From Solea solea (Eukaryota > Chordata > Actinopteri > Pleuronectiformes > Soleidae), in NCBI RefSeq assembly GCF_958295425.1, contig NC_081153.1:1350613-1414612 (forward strand): a stretch of DNA of 64,000 nucleotides, read 5' to 3'. Shown piece after piece: positions 11,062 through 22,808 of the stretch; within the stretch, counting starts at the first letter, position 1, and every line of letters starts with the position of its first letter. Below the pieces are notes generated by a model, which made no database searches, was not told the DNA's origin, and saw nothing but the letters and a program-made list of their open reading frames with translations. Both the position numbers and the translations under genes were made by a program.

Positions 11062-14000
11062 CTGTATGATTTTAAGAATTGTAAAAATTGCTCTGCCACT
11101 TAAACACTTCGACTTAATGTGACTTCTCTTTGACGACGTCCAGTTCAGCCCGTCTTCTCCGTCAGTCTGAGTCCCAGCAGGCCGAGCGGCCCCGGGCGTT
11201 ACCGCCTCGCCACCGCGTGCCTGGGCACGCTCTGCGTCATCCTGCTTGTGTCTCTCATAGCTGTCGCTGCTCACTGTGAGTATGAAGTGTGACTGTTGCT
11301 CTGTGTTTAAATGCTGTCATTGTACCGTTTATTACCGTTTATTACCGTTTATTATTGTTTATTACTGTTTCTGAGGATCTGAACATTCACCAAGTATCAC
11401 ATAATTGTGCCATTTTGGATGTAATGTACAATTTGGGGCAATTTTGCACATGTGATATTTGAACACTCTCCTCTTAGAGCTTTGCTGTGATCAGCTTTAC
11501 ATTTGGTAAAGTCCCACTGAGGATTAAAACTTACCAAGAGTGTCTCTGAATGTCGCACGATGCAGGCACTAGGGGGCGGCAAATTCACATGTATCGCCAA
11601 AAACTGACTCCATTATACAAGGTCCAATCTGAAGCAAAATCCCACCTTGAAGACGCACCTCCCCATGTTTCTTTTTTATCATTTAATTTGTTGTAAATTA
11701 CAGTTGACAGAATGCAGAATGAGCCGCTCTAATTCATGACATAGAGTGAGTTTAAATCTAAACATGTTTATCTGTTTCTGTTTAATGTTGTGCGTGATAT
11801 TTCTCATCAAAAGCACAGATCTGTGCGTGGCCTTTAAAAGTTTTGCAACAAGTGTGGAAAGAAAAACTGATGATCTGATGGATTCAAAAATGTCGAACGA
11901 GTGATTTTCAGGCTTAAAAAGAGGATGTTGTGGTTAAAGGGTTACAACACTAATATATCTGTGGGAGACATGATAAAAATACAACAACAGCTCCCACTGT
12001 TGGATTTTCCTTATTTTCTGTCTTTGTTTTTTATGATAATAAAAAATAATAATACTGTAACTGCCAAAAAATATTATTATTATTATTTTTATTATATGTT
12101 AGGGTTAGAAAAGCTCCAGCTGCTAGTTAGGAGTGGAAGAAAACCGTAATCTGTTTATATTGGAAATTGGAGGTTGGGTTGAGTGAATAAAGTTTGTGGG
12201 GGGCGAGCATGAATGCTAACGTATCTCAGGCTGGTCGTTAATAATAACACGTAAAAACACGTTAGCAACATATCTGCGAAATGAAAATCAAACCACAACT
12301 GATTTACTGTGAAACAAAAATGACAGGAGTCCAGAGTTGAAAACCTGATGTTCCTTCAGACTACAACTGGACTGCATCAACAGCCCCGACTGCTAATTAG
12401 CAATTGCTAGCATGCTAAAAAGGGCAAAAACTAAGATGGTTGTTGTACCTGAAACATGACGACATCCACAGTATAAACTTAAGCGGTCTGTCGTTCCAAA
12501 GATAAAAACAAGCCTGAAGGTGGCGCCAACGCCTCCTCAGAGATCAGCAAACAGATGCAGGACGAGGAGGACGTGGCGTCTCTGACCGCCGCCGTCCGGT
12601 CCATAGAGGAGGAGAAGCAGCAGCTGCTGAAAGAGAAGGAAGAACTGCTGATCAAACTGGCCGCCAAGATGGCTACCAAAGGTAACGTGATTCACAGATT
12701 TTCCTCACATAATAGTCAGTGTTTACTTTGCTGTGAGCGCCCCCTGCTGCTGGATGAAGACTCGGCTAATAAAATCCACTGTTTAAGTCTCTTAAGATAT
12801 TTTAAGAACACGTTCATGTCTATGTTTGTAAAACACTCACTCTCCCACACACACACACACACACACTCACTCTCCCACACTAAAGCCCATAGAGAACATG
12901 AGTGATTTTAACATCACACACACAGGAGTTGTTGATCCACTGCTGCCTCCATCACTAAGTTCAAATTTCTTATTTTGTCACTTCAAATTCAGTTTTACTT
13001 CAGTGACACAAAGTGACCACACGAGGCAGCAGAGGACCAGAGTGAAGGAATACAAATTTTAGCCCTTTAACAAAAACTCAACAACAACAACACGGGGCAC
13101 AGGAGCTGCTGGACCTCTGCTGCCTCATGTGGTCACTTTGTGACATTGAGTGTCCAGATTTTTACTGACTGATCCTTTTAGCTCAATAATCCCTTCTGGA
13201 AAGGGCAACCAGAACAAGTGCAGCGGGAACAACGCGAGTGTCTTTATGAAGATTTATTTCACACACACAGTTAGTTAGTAGTTAGTAGTTAGTAGGAGTT
13301 AGGCTGTAAACTGACAACAGGTTCTGATGATTAGAGTTCTGATGATTAATAGTTAGACACATATGAAGGTTAACATCTAACAAAAGAGCTTTGATGACAA
13401 ACACACAGACTGGAGGTTATGTTGATTATTATAATATCTGACGCATACAACAATAAACAGAGTGATCGTTTTCCTGCTGGGAAGTTCTACATTGAGGTCA
13501 AAATAAAGGATTTTCAAAGCAGAACTCACAAAATAATGTGTGTGTGTCTGTCTGTATGTGTGTCTGTCTGTGTGTGTGTGTGTGTCTGTCTGTGTGTGTG
13601 TGTGTCTGTGTGTGTGTGTGTGTGTCTGTCTGTATGTGTGTCTGTCTGTGTGTGTGTGTGTGTCTGTCTGTGTGTGTGTGTGTCTGTGTGTGTGTGTGTG
13701 TGTGTCTGTCTGTATGTGTGTCTGTCTGTGTGTGTGTGTGTGTCTGTCTGTGTGTGTGTGTGTGTGTCTGTGTGTGTGTGTGTGTGTGTCTGTCTGTGTG
13801 TGTGTGCGCATGTGTGGGAGAGTGAGTGAGTGTGTGTGTGTGTCTGTGTGTGTCTGTCTGTCTGTGTGTGTGCGCATGTGTGTGTGTGGGCTTTAGTGTG
13901 GGAGAATGAGTGAGTGTGTGTGTGTCTGTCTGTCTGTCTGTATGTGTGTCTGTCTGTCTGTATGTGTGTGTGTGCGTGTGTGTGTGTGTGGGCTTTAGTG

Positions 14001-14099
14001 TGGGAGAGTGAGTGAGTGAGTGTGTGTGTGTGTCTGTCTGTCTGTATGTGTGTCTGTCTGTGTGTGTGTGTGTGTGTGGGCTTTAGTGTGGGAGAGTGA

Positions 14100-14130
<31 letters not shown>

Positions 14131-14770
14131 TCTGTCTGTATGTGTGTCTGTCTGTGTGTGTGTGTGGGGGGGGGCTTTAGTGTGGGAGAGTGAGTGAGTG
14201 TGTGTGTGTCTGTCTGTATGTGTGTCTGTCTGTGTGTGTGTGTGTGGGCTTTAGTGTGGGAGAGTGAGTGAGTGTGTGTGTGTGTCTGTCTGTCTGTATG
14301 TGTGTCTGTCTGTGTGTGTGTGTGTCTGTCTGTATGTGTGTCTGTCTGTGTGTGTGTGTGTGTGTGTCTGTCTGTGTGTGTGTGCGCATGTGTGGGAGAG
14401 TGAGTGTGTGTGTGTGTGTGTGTGTGTTAAAATCCCTGATTTTCTCTCTGGGCTCTGGTGTGTGAGAACAGGCTCTGTTGACAGCCATGGTTTCACTCAG
14501 GAGTGCAGTCTCTGTGGCTCAGACTGGTTCTCGGCAGCAGGGGGCGCTAACGGCACAGTCAACACTGTGAAACTATCACGTCCACTTTTACTTACAGATA
14601 AATACTTGGTCTTAGATGTTTGTCAGTATAGATTTAGTGTAAGCGTCACTGTTTCCTCTTTGCTGCCTTTTCTCCCTCTCCTCGTTTCTCACAATAAATT
14701 CAAATGAAAATGAGAACACTGAGTTGCTGTCCAGCCCTGCTATTGTCAATTCTCTCTTTTGTGTGTGTGT

Positions 14771-14807
<37 letters not shown>

Positions 14808-16027
14808 CACGTGTGTGTGCGTGCACGTGTGTGTGTGTTTGTCACTCATCAGCTCCTCAGGTGACCACAGCGCCCCCCATCGTCTGCCCTTTGAACTGGC
14901 ATCTCTTCAACAGCAGCTGTTACTTCATCTCCAGGGTCTTCAGAGAGTGGGACGAGAGTCAGTCGTTCTGTCAGAGCAGGGGAGCTCACCTGGCCATCAT
15001 CCACACCGCCGAGGAGCAGGTCAATAAACCAACTTCATCTACACTCACAGTTAATCACTATGTATATTTACTTTAGATTGTATAGATTATACAACTTCAT
15101 CATAAACTACTGTTAACTGGAAGCAGTTAACTTCAGTTTGTAAAGCACTCACTCTCCCACACCAAAGCCCAGAGAGAAAATCAGGGATTTTAACATCACA
15201 CACACAGGAGTAGTTGATCCACTGCTGCCTCCATCACTGAGTAAATCACTGATTTTCTCTCTGGACTTTGGTGTGGGAGAGTGAGTGCTTTACAAACGTC
15301 AGTTTCCTGTTGGAAAGTCTGTGTACCAGTGAAATAAAGACGTGAACGTGTTCTGAAAGAGGAACTAAACCCCTGATCTGAAGCTGACTCCGCCCAATGC
15401 CTGATTTTAAAAATCTGCAAAAAGTGGGCAGGGTTATAGGTGAGTGGGGGCGTGAGTGAGCACCACAGGGGGCGTGAAGATCGGGTGCAAATGTCTTCAG
15501 CTTGCTGTGGTATTTTGCATTTAGCGTGAGACACACACTTCAATAAGTTTCCACACTCACACACTCACACATGACATTTCCCACACTGATAAGTGATAAA
15601 AGTCACCGCAAATAAATGAATAATATATGAATAGCTGATGTGAAGGCAGATTGCTCTGCGTAGTTCACTCATACAGCTGTCTTGAATTAGCGACTGAAAA
15701 GTAAACCGGATGTTTTATTTTCCTACTTCATCTCCCGCCCCTGCTGAATTTATGCAGAAATTTGAGTGCTGTGTATCCACTCCGAGCCCCGCCCCCCACT
15801 GCTGTGTCTGTGGAGGCGTGGCTAGAGGAGGACGTTTAGTGATGACAACATGGGAAGAACCAGCTAATAGGAACATTCATATGTAATGGGAGGTGTTTAT
15901 CCAGAGAAGGCAGTACATACACACATTTAACACAAAATACGTCATTCAAAGACTTTACACAAAACTACCAAGAGTTGGACTTGGATCAGTCAATAATATT
16001 ACTAGATAACCTTATACACTAGTTTGA

Positions 16028-16074
<47 letters not shown>

Positions 16075-17374
16075 CGCGTGTTGCTCAGACATTTCTGTGG
16101 GATCTCCTTCCCAGAGGTCACTGGAACGCCTTCTGGTTTGGGATCACTGATGGACACACGGAGGATCAGTGGAAATGGGTGGATGGAACGCCGCTGGTTG
16201 GAGGGTAGGTTCCCTGTTATATGTCTATAGACGCCCACAGCTACAGTGTTTGTGCTGTTTTATGATGTTTTTATGATGATGATGATGATGATATTAATCT
16301 ACAGTTAATGCATGTGGTTAGGTTTAGTGTCAGAGTGAGGAACGAGTCACGCTTGTTTCCTGACAGCAACGACATCAGCAGTGTAAAAACACACCTCCTC
16401 CAGCTTCTCCTCCTACTGGCCATCACCAGAACTCATGTTTGTGTCACTTTGGCTTTGGTGTGGGAGAGTGAGTGGTTTACACACTTCACTTTCTCACAAC
16501 AGTGCGATAAAGATGTGAACGTGTTAAGCTGATGGCAATTTTGTGATTCAGATTTCATGTTGCTAGGGGGCGCTCACAGTTAAATTAGTTGAGTTTAAAC
16601 TAATCTGAACACATTCTGTCTTCTGTCTCCTGAGAGGATTTTTAAAGAATCCTTAGAAAAAGTCAGAATTTCAGAATTTAAGTTTGAATTCTTAGATTTG
16701 AGCCAGAATTTGAAGAAAGAGAAGTCAGAATTCTGAGATTTAAAATAAAAACTCAGAATTCTTTTTTGGGGGGGGAATGTGAATTCTGAATTTGAAGTCA
16801 AAATTGTGGGATTAAAGTTAAACTTGGTGAAAAATCTGAGATTTCATTCACAAACCTGAGATTAAGTCAGAATTTTGAGATAGTCAGAATAAATCAGAAT
16901 TTTGAGACAAAAAGAACCCTGAATTCTGAGATTTAAGAAAAAAGGTTATAAAAGTTCAGATTTATTTCGACTATCTCAAAATTCTGACTTAGTCAATTTT
17001 TCCTTCGAAGTTTAGAAGGAAAAAGGCAACTTTTAATAAAAAATAAGACTTTTTGAAAACACATGTGGCTCTAATCCCCTGATCATCTAATCCTCCTCCG
17101 TAGTTTTATGAACAACACAAAGTTAGTTTTCTTCACCCCTCGCTTTGTTTTTAGGACTTTAATGAATGACTGAATAAATGGTTTGTCTCAAAGTTTCTGG
17201 GAGGTCGGTGAACCCAACAACCACATCAACGAGGACTGCGGCTACATCATCAAGACACAGGTGTTGGAGCGAGTGGCCATCCGCAGCTGGTACGACGCCC
17301 CCTGCTCAATGGCACTGCCCTACATCTGTGAGAAGGAGATGATTGCCGGCACCAGCACCGCCATGCCACACTGA
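9721..17374 (+). CDS. Type II C-type lectin receptor, six exons, 290 aa
   Basis: Exons: 9721-9817, 11144-11275, 12502-12681, 14853-15019, 16089-16204, 17194-17374 (873 nt). Domains: cytoplasmic tail 1-53 with a YSKL motif (14-17); signal-anchor helix about 54-75; coiled-coil neck about 90-136; C-type lectin domain 148-276 with six cysteines (148, 159, then the FC, DC, PC and IC positions), FWFG in the WIGL position, and EPN at 237-239. EPN normally predicts calcium-dependent mannose-type binding, but the WND motif is WYD (263-265), so one calcium ligand is missing. NSS at 156 is a glycosylation sequon. One exon for tail, one for membrane, one for neck and three for the lectin domain is the layout of CD209, CLEC4 and asialoglycoprotein-receptor relatives. 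The acceptor of exon 3 is weak. Exact orthology is unresolved. Confidence 0.87.
9955..10200 (+). mobile_element. Short TGTGGGGACC-type repeat element, copy 1
   Basis: Begins GTTGTGGGGACCTAAAACTG and ends ATGAATGTCCAAC, with TG microsatellite on both sides. The same sequence occurs reversed at 58575-58790 with the same flanking pattern. It contains internal inverted GGGGAC/GTCCCC blocks and no coding capacity: a nonautonomous interspersed repeat, class unknown. It lies in lectin intron 1. Confidence 0.7.
10201..10236. repeat. (TG)n microsatellite
   Basis: About 18 TG dinucleotides directly following the repeat element in lectin intron 1. Confidence 0.95.
10826..10982 (+). mobile_element. tRNA-derived SINE fragment
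   Basis: Contains a B-box-like GGTTCAATTCC and ends with GCTCTATATAAATACAGACC, the tail shared by a common fish tRNA-SINE family. The A-box region is degraded. It lies in lectin intron 1. Confidence 0.65.
12779..13160 (+). mobile_element. Palindromic MITE, copy A (lectin intron 3)
   Basis: Diverged copy of the foldback element described at 19575-20010. It retains ACTCTCCCACAC, AGTGATTTTAACATCACAC and the internal GCTGCCTCCATCACTAAG block, with a CA run inserted in the left arm. The right arm is degraded. Confidence 0.7.
13537..14428. repeat. Compound TG/TCTG array with embedded MITE-arm pieces
   Basis: Alternating TGTG and CTGTCTG tracts. At about 13805, 13890, 13990, 14080, 14175 and 14245 they are interrupted by a TTAGTGTGGGAGAGTGAGTG block, an arm of the palindromic MITE. 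Part of a MITE was therefore caught up in the expansion. All open frames here are products of the periodicity. Confidence 0.92.
14535..14548. promoter_or_regulatory. CTCF-like motif in lectin intron 3
   Basis: GGCAGCAGGGGGCGCTA spans the strongest part of the CTCF consensus. It lies about 70 bases after a right-arm fragment of the palindromic MITE (14430-14470), the same arrangement as at 55651. Confidence 0.4.
15130..15350 (+). mobile_element. Palindromic MITE, copy B (short hairpin form)
   Basis: CACTCACTCTCCCACACC at 15147 is followed about 120 bases later by its reverse complement GGTGTGGGAGAGTGAGTG, so the copy is almost only the two arms and would fold into a long hairpin. The internal GACCACACGAGGCAGCAG block is absent. 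It lies in lectin intron 4. Confidence 0.8.
16023..16072. repeat. (TG)n next to lectin exon 5
   Basis: About 20 TG units ending roughly 15 bases before the acceptor AG of lectin exon 5 (16089). The TG tract occupies the place of most of the polypyrimidine tract, leaving only TTGCTCAG. Confidence 0.9.
16445..16535 (+). mobile_element. Palindromic MITE, copy C (right arm only)
   Basis: TTTGGTGTGGGAGAGTGAGT followed by a TTCACTTTCT and GATAAAGATGTGAACGTGTT stretch matches one arm of the family. The left arm was not found. It lies in lectin intron 5. Confidence 0.6.
16640..17050. repeat. Degenerate AGTCAGAATTCTGAG repeat in inverted halves
   Basis: Many imperfect copies of TCAGAATTCTGAGATT, switching to the opposite orientation near 16960, so the segment can fold back on itself. 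A second such block lies at 17505-17985 beyond the stop codon. Confidence 0.75.
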
Positions 17375-17504
17375 GGCGCCCGCGAGACCACGCGACCAGC
17401 TATAATCCTGTGATTTTTGTCCTCAAAAACAAACTCGGATGCTTTGTTTTTGTTTGAACTTTAAAGGGAGAGTTCAGGTTTTCTCAAATCTGACCACAGA
17501 CACA

Positions 17505-17985
17505 ACAGACGTTCAGAATTCAAGTCAGAATTCTGAGATTAAACACATGACGACAAACATGAAAAAATAATTAGACTGAATTCTGAGATCTAAGTCAGAA
17601 GTTTGAGGGGAAAAAAGTCAGAATTCTGAGATTTAAAATAAAAAGTCAACATTTTGAGGGGAAAAATGTGAATTCCGAATTTAAAGTCAGAATTTTGTGA
17701 TTTAGAGTTAAAATTGTTAGTCAGAAATCCTGGGATTAAAGTTAAAATGGTTAAAATCAGAGTTCCCAGATTAAAATTAAACTTGGTAAAGTTAGAATTC
17801 GCAGATTAAAGTTAAAATTGTCTTGGTATGTTAGAAATCTCACTTAAATATTTAAATTCTGACTTTTTTCCTTAAAATTCTGATTTATTCTCAGAATTTA
17901 AAAAAATAATCCTGGAATTCTGTCTTTAATTTCAGAATTCACATTTTTTGCCACAAAATTCTGACTTAATTTTTAGCGGTGAAAC
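17505..17985. repeat. Second AGTCAGAATTCTGAG repeat block
   Basis: Same motif as the block in intron 5, forward to about 17830 and then inverted. It lies in the probable lectin 3' UTR or just beyond. Confidence 0.75.
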
Positions 17986-18256
17986 AAAGTAGCAATAACT
18001 GTGCAGACGTCACAAAAATAGACATGAAAACATTGAACTGTGACGTATTTCCAAATTTCACAAATTCAATGTGATTTTTAAAGATTTTAAGTTTTGCTCA
18101 GGTTTGTTTGTCGAGTTGGTGAAAATGAAAATCATCAGGTTGTCTATAGGTTGTGCTGGAATGAAAAAAAAGATATAGGAAGCTCTGTATTGCACATTCT
18201 TAGAGCCTCTGCGTGTAAATGTTATCATAGTAATGGAAAACGTGTTCTAAAGGTTT

Positions 18257-18262
18257 AATAAA
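18257..18262 (+). promoter_or_regulatory. Candidate lectin polyadenylation signal
   Basis: AATAAA in GGTTTAATAAAACC, about 880 bases after the lectin stop. Further signals follow near 18885, so the true 3' end is uncertain. Confidence 0.4.
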
Positions 18263-18371
18263 ACCATTTCAGGGAGGAGATTCCAGGGATCTCACAAGTC
18301 ATTTAAAGTTCCAGTGTATAAGAACTAGCGACACCTAGTGGTGAGGAAGACTCCTTTAACTACAGACTCAC

Positions 18372-18445
18372 CTTTTAAAATCTACGTCAGTTTAAGTTCA
18401 AGTGCAATGTCTTGAGAACAACAGGAAACTGAAGTTTGAGATTTG
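18372..18445 (+). mobile_element. MITE end fragment
   Basis: AAAATCTACGTCAGTTTAAG, the presumed outer end of the palindromic MITE, is followed by a short stretch ending AACAGGAAACTGAAGTTTG, then family similarity stops. Confidence 0.55.
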
Positions 18446-19574
18446 AACATCCCAGCACACAGGAGTTTGTTAGCAGAGCAAGGTCAAACAGCGGCGACAC
18501 ATTGCGAACCCAGATCAGCCCCGAACTTTAACAGAGGGAAAGGAAAGAGACGCGTTTGTCCATTTTTCTGCTCCACGCTCATGAGCTGCCTGCAAGCAGA
18601 CGCAGCTGAGGGCTTCTATTGGACACAGTAGTTTAGTTTAACCAACATCAATAAATAATAAATACAAATAAACAAATAATTGAGGGCACAGTCCAACAGA
18701 GTTGTTTTGTTTCATAAAATTATAGACGAGTGTTAATGTTTTCATTTATGTCTTTAATGTGAAATTTGCTTTTGTAGAAATTAATTTGTGTCATTTCTCC
18801 ATCATGTGATCATGTGATTTTGCTCAGTTGATTTGAGCCTTGATTTAATCAAAACTAAGTGTTTTGTGTGGATCTCGTGTAAATAAACAAATATTTTTCT
18901 ATTTTAATGCCTCGTCACAGTTGAGACCTTTATTGTGAAAGTATTTGAAGTGAATATAGTAATAAATATTTTCTGTCAGCCAGTTTACCATAAATAATCT
19001 ATCAGATTAAAAATAATATACATTATTACATTTGCTGCCCCCAAGTGGCCAGAAAATCAATTAGTGCTTTTTAAATTTGAAACTAGTTTTCTGGAAATTA
19101 TGACAACAAAAACAAAAAGATTTGTCACATTGTAATTTAACGTGTGTGTGTACTGACAGCAGGTGGCGCTGCTCACACAAACAGCCCAAAGTCAGAATAA
19201 ATGAAGAGGAAATTTAGTTAATCTGAATTTTTTAAATATAATCTGATCATATAAAGAAAAGAAAAAAGATTTTCAAGAGAAAAAAATTGGATTATTTCTG
19301 TAAATCCACAATGAAGGTTTAAAAATACACAACATTATAATGTAAATATGTGTAAAAAAAAATAACTACAATTGAAATAAATGAAGAAAAAGTGTTTTGT
19401 TTTCTTAGAAAACGGTCGTGTGGACGCAGGAAAGAAGGTCGCTCTGTGTCTCATGTCCGTCCTGAGCTCGTTAGCACAGAGTTATCAGGGAGTCAACTCG
19501 TCCTCTTCTGTCACACTTCATTAGTCTGGATTAAAGGCCTCGGATTTAAAAATCAACCAATGAGGAGTGAAGTC
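18446..19574. other. Lectin-gnb3 spacer, no gene seen
   Basis: AT-rich intergenic sequence. Short open frames (for example 19392-19613) have no recognisable domain or splice context. Confidence 0.4.
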
Positions 19575-20010
19575 ATGTCACAAACTTCAGTTTCCTTGTC
19601 CGTCTCACTGTGAGATAGAGACGTGAACATATTGTTAAAATATCACTGAAACTCACTCACTCTCCCACACCAAAGCCCATAGAGAAAATCAGTGATTTGA
19701 GCTCAGGGACACAGGAGCTGCTGGTCCTCTGCTGCCTCATGTGGTCACTGTGTGTAGCTGAAGTAAATCTGAATGAAGCCAAATTCACTCAAATCAGACA
19801 TTAGAACTTAGTGATGGAGGCAGCAGTGGATCAACAACTCCTGTGTGTGTGATGTTAAAATCACTGGTTTTCTCTGTGGGCTTTGGTGTGGGAGAGTGAG
19901 TGCTTTACAAACTTCAGTTTCCTGTTGGTAAAGTATGTGTAACGGTGAGATACAGACGTGAACATGTGACGTAGACATCGTAGATTTAATCTGACGTAGA
20001 TTTTATGTGC
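19575..20010 (+). mobile_element. Palindromic MITE, copy D (nearly full length)
   Basis: Left arm with CACTCACTCTCCCACACC, GAGAAAATCAGTGATTT, then CTGGTCCTCTGCTGCCTCAT, a unique middle, GATGGAGGCAGCAGTGGATC, TTAAAATCACTGGTTTTCTC, and the right arm GGTGTGGGAGAGTGAGTG. It ends near TCTGACGTAGATTTTATG. The arms are inverted complements over about 100 bases. No coding capacity. Good reference copy for the family, about 430 bases. Confidence 0.85.
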
Positions 20011-20105
20011 TAAGTTATTTCTGCCATAGCATCACAAAAAAATGTATGTTAAATTAAATTCACAGCTGTTTTCTGTTCTTTAAAGAACAAAAACTCGCTG
20101 GCGTT

Positions 20106-20160
20106 TGATCCTTGATCTGCTCCTCCTCCTTCTCCTCTTCCTCTTCCTCCTCCTCCTCAT
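20106..20160. repeat. CTCCTC-rich simple repeat
   Basis: Short polypyrimidine tract of CTC and TCC triplets. Confidence 0.8.
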
Positions 20161-20289
20161 GTCGTCGCTGTGTGACGCATGTTTAGCGTGACCTGCTCTA
20201 ATTCCCTAACGAGATTGGCCGTCCCCGGATATCCCATTAGACCCTGATTAACCAGGCTCAGCTCATTAGCTCTGACAAACCAGTTCACC

Positions 20290-20478
20290 CCGTCAGCCCC
20301 AGACCCAGCCTCAGACCCAGACCCAGACCCAGACCCAGCCTCAGACCCAGACCCAGACCCAGCCTCAGACCCAGACCCAGACCCAGCCTCAGACCCAGTC
20401 CCAGACCCAGCCTCAGCCTCAGCCCCAGACCAGGTTGCAGAGCCCAGACCCTGACCCAGACCCAGATCCAGACCCAGC
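20290..20478. repeat. Hexamer array (CAGACC/CAGCCT)n
   Basis: About 30 copies of six-base units, CCCAGA alternating with CCTCAG and CCCAGC. Long GSGSEAGS-type minus frames are produced by the hexamer and are not genes. Confidence 0.93.
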
Positions 20479-21029
20479 ACAAACCTTTATGGGCGTCATA
20501 TTTCCAGTGAACTGCTGTGTTCATACTGAACCTGAATGAAAACACTTTAACTCTTGTTTTTAAAACTTAGAACAGAAAAACGAGCAAATCTTCAACTACG
20601 AAATGAAACCAGTTATGTTTAGTTAAATATGTAGTTCTAGGCTATCGGGGGCCCCTGGTGATCAGGGGGGCCCCAAGCAGCCGCTTAGTTCACTTATGCC
20701 CAGGGGCCGGCTCTGCTGTAAAAACATTCACTCATTCACTCATGTCTGTGAAAATGAACATTTAACATAGTTTCTCTGTTATTTTGACGCCAGTTTCTCT
20801 TCCATGTGTTTTCTTATTTTCTCTCATTTCACCTTCACCTCTTCCCTTTCTTCTCCTCCTCCTCCTCTTCTTGTCTTTTGACCTCATCACCTGATTTTCT
20901 CCCTGCAATCGGTTTACCTGCTCCTCGCGCCACCGCTCTCTCTCTCTCTCTCTCTCTCACTCTCCTCTCTATTTCCATCTTTGAGCTTTATCCCTTCATC
21001 CCTTATCTCCTTCATCCCCTCCAATCCTC

Positions 21030-21246
21030 ATCTGCTCTTCACTGTTGGAGGAAGCGAGACAGAAAGAGAGAGTTTTTTCGGAGGCAGGAGCCCGCGAGCA
21101 GCTCGAGCTTCCTGCGACGGTGGAATCTAAAAAAGAGAGACGCTGAGATCAGAGGGGAAACTGCTGAAGAAGAAGAAGAAGAAGAGGAAGAGCGAGGGAC
21201 CACAGAGTGTGTGTGTGTGTGTGTGTGAGAGGGAGAGAGAGACAGA
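21030..21246 (+). other. Possible gnb3 leader (5' UTR) exon
   Basis: A locally GC-richer, purine-rich stretch after a pyrimidine-rich block (20806-21040) ends ACAGAG|GTAAAGGTGAGT, giving two overlapping good donor sites (GTAAAG at 21247, GTGAGT at 21254). gnb3 has a non-coding stretch and an acceptor at 24507/24508 before its ATG, so an upstream leader exon is required and this is the best candidate. No ATG-initiated product is proposed. Confidence 0.4.
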
Positions 21247-21699
21247 GGTAAAGGTGAGTTTTTGTCTTTATGCTTCAGTCGCTGAACTCTCTCACGTGAA
21301 GCAGAACCGTTTAGTCCAAAGACAGAAAGAATAATATCAACCTTCTCTGTGATGTGCAACTTCTGCACCTTTTCCTGCTTCTTTCATTCATCGATTCATT
21401 CATTCATTCATTCATTTCCCTCCTTTACTCCTGATTCATGCCTAAAAAATAGAGTGAGTGAGTGTGACGTTTTAAATCCTCTGACGGTGATCTTTGGATC
21501 ATCGTGAAGCTGCCAAGAGGATTGAAGCCTCGGGAAAAGCTGCTGCTCCATCGTGACATGAAAAATGAGCCAGTGAACAATCACGTCATGGTCGCGTGTT
21601 CGTGTGGACAAAACATATGCATTTATTTTGAAAACGGCTGGTTTGTGTTTTGATTTGGACAAAAAAAACACAGAAACTGACACTTGTGATTCGGTGTGG

Positions 21700-22490
21700 A
21701 TGAGCAGAAAGTGACTTTTAATCTGAAAACCTCAGGTTCGTGTTTTAGATCAGACAAACACATACTAAGACCTTTATTTTGAAAGTGGGGTTGTGATTTT
21801 GTGAGGACGAAAAAACGCTGAGACTTTTAATTTGAATGCTAATTTAGACAATTAAGAGCTGAGTCTTTTATTTTGAAAACCGCAGGATCAGATTTTAGCA
21901 TGGACATACGGATACTCAGACCTTTATTTTGAAAAATGCAGGATTGTGTTGTAGCATGGACAAACATATACTAAGACCTTTATTTTGACGAATGCAGATT
22001 GCATTTTAGTGTGGACGAACAGAAACTGAGACTTTTATTTTGAAAACTGCAGATTGCATTTTAGTGTGGACAAACAGAAACTGAGACTTTTATTTATGAA
22101 GAATGCAGATTGCATTTTAGTGTGGACCAACAGAATCTGCGACTTTTATTTTGAAAACTGTAGGGTTGTGATTTTGTGTAGATGAACAGACACTGAGACA
22201 TTTATTTTGAAGAATGTAGATTGCATTTTAGTGTGGACCAACAGAATCTGCTACTTTTATTTTGAAAACTAGGGTTGTGATTTTGTGTAGATGAACAGAA
22301 ACTGAGACTTTTATTTTGAAGAATGCAGATTGCATTTTAATGTGGACAAACAGAAACTGACACTTTTATTTTGAAGAATGCAGATTGCATTTTAGTGTGG
22401 ACCAACAGAATCTGCGACTTTTATTTTGAAAACTGTAGGGTTGTGATTTTGTGTGGATGAGACTTTTATTTTGAAGAATGCAGATTGGAG
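21700..22490. repeat. Irregular ~55-62-bp minisatellite upstream of gnb3
   Basis: About 13 imperfect units with the consensus blocks GAGACTTTTATTTTGAA, GCAGATTGCATTTTAGTGTG and GACAAACAGAAACT. Unit length varies and the leftmost copies are most diverged. It would lie in gnb3 intron 1 if the leader exon near 21.1 kb is right. Confidence 0.88.
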
Positions 22491-22808
22491 GTGCTTGGAC
22501 GTGTGGACTCAGTGTCCTCGTCTCCCTCGTCCCTCGTCCCTCATCTCCCTTGTCCCTCGTCCCTCCCTCCGTCTGTGATCCCGAGGTAAAGAGCAGTCAG
22601 TAATCGGATGACAGAAGATTTGAGAGCTAAGGCCTCTTTGAAGATCTGCTGCTGGGATTTAAACCTGCACCAAACCACCTTCACCCCTGATCCACCTTCA
22701 TCCACCTTCAGCTTCCTCCCTGCGTCCTCCCTGCGTCCTCCCTACCTCCTCGGTACCTCCTCCCTGCGATATATATAAGTTACAATATATTTAAGTCACA
22801 ATACGATA

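Noticed and set aside
20806..21228. 140-codon plus frame ending in a TG run
   Set aside because: Composed of pyrimidine- and purine-rich low-complexity sequence; better explained as a leader-exon region than as coding.
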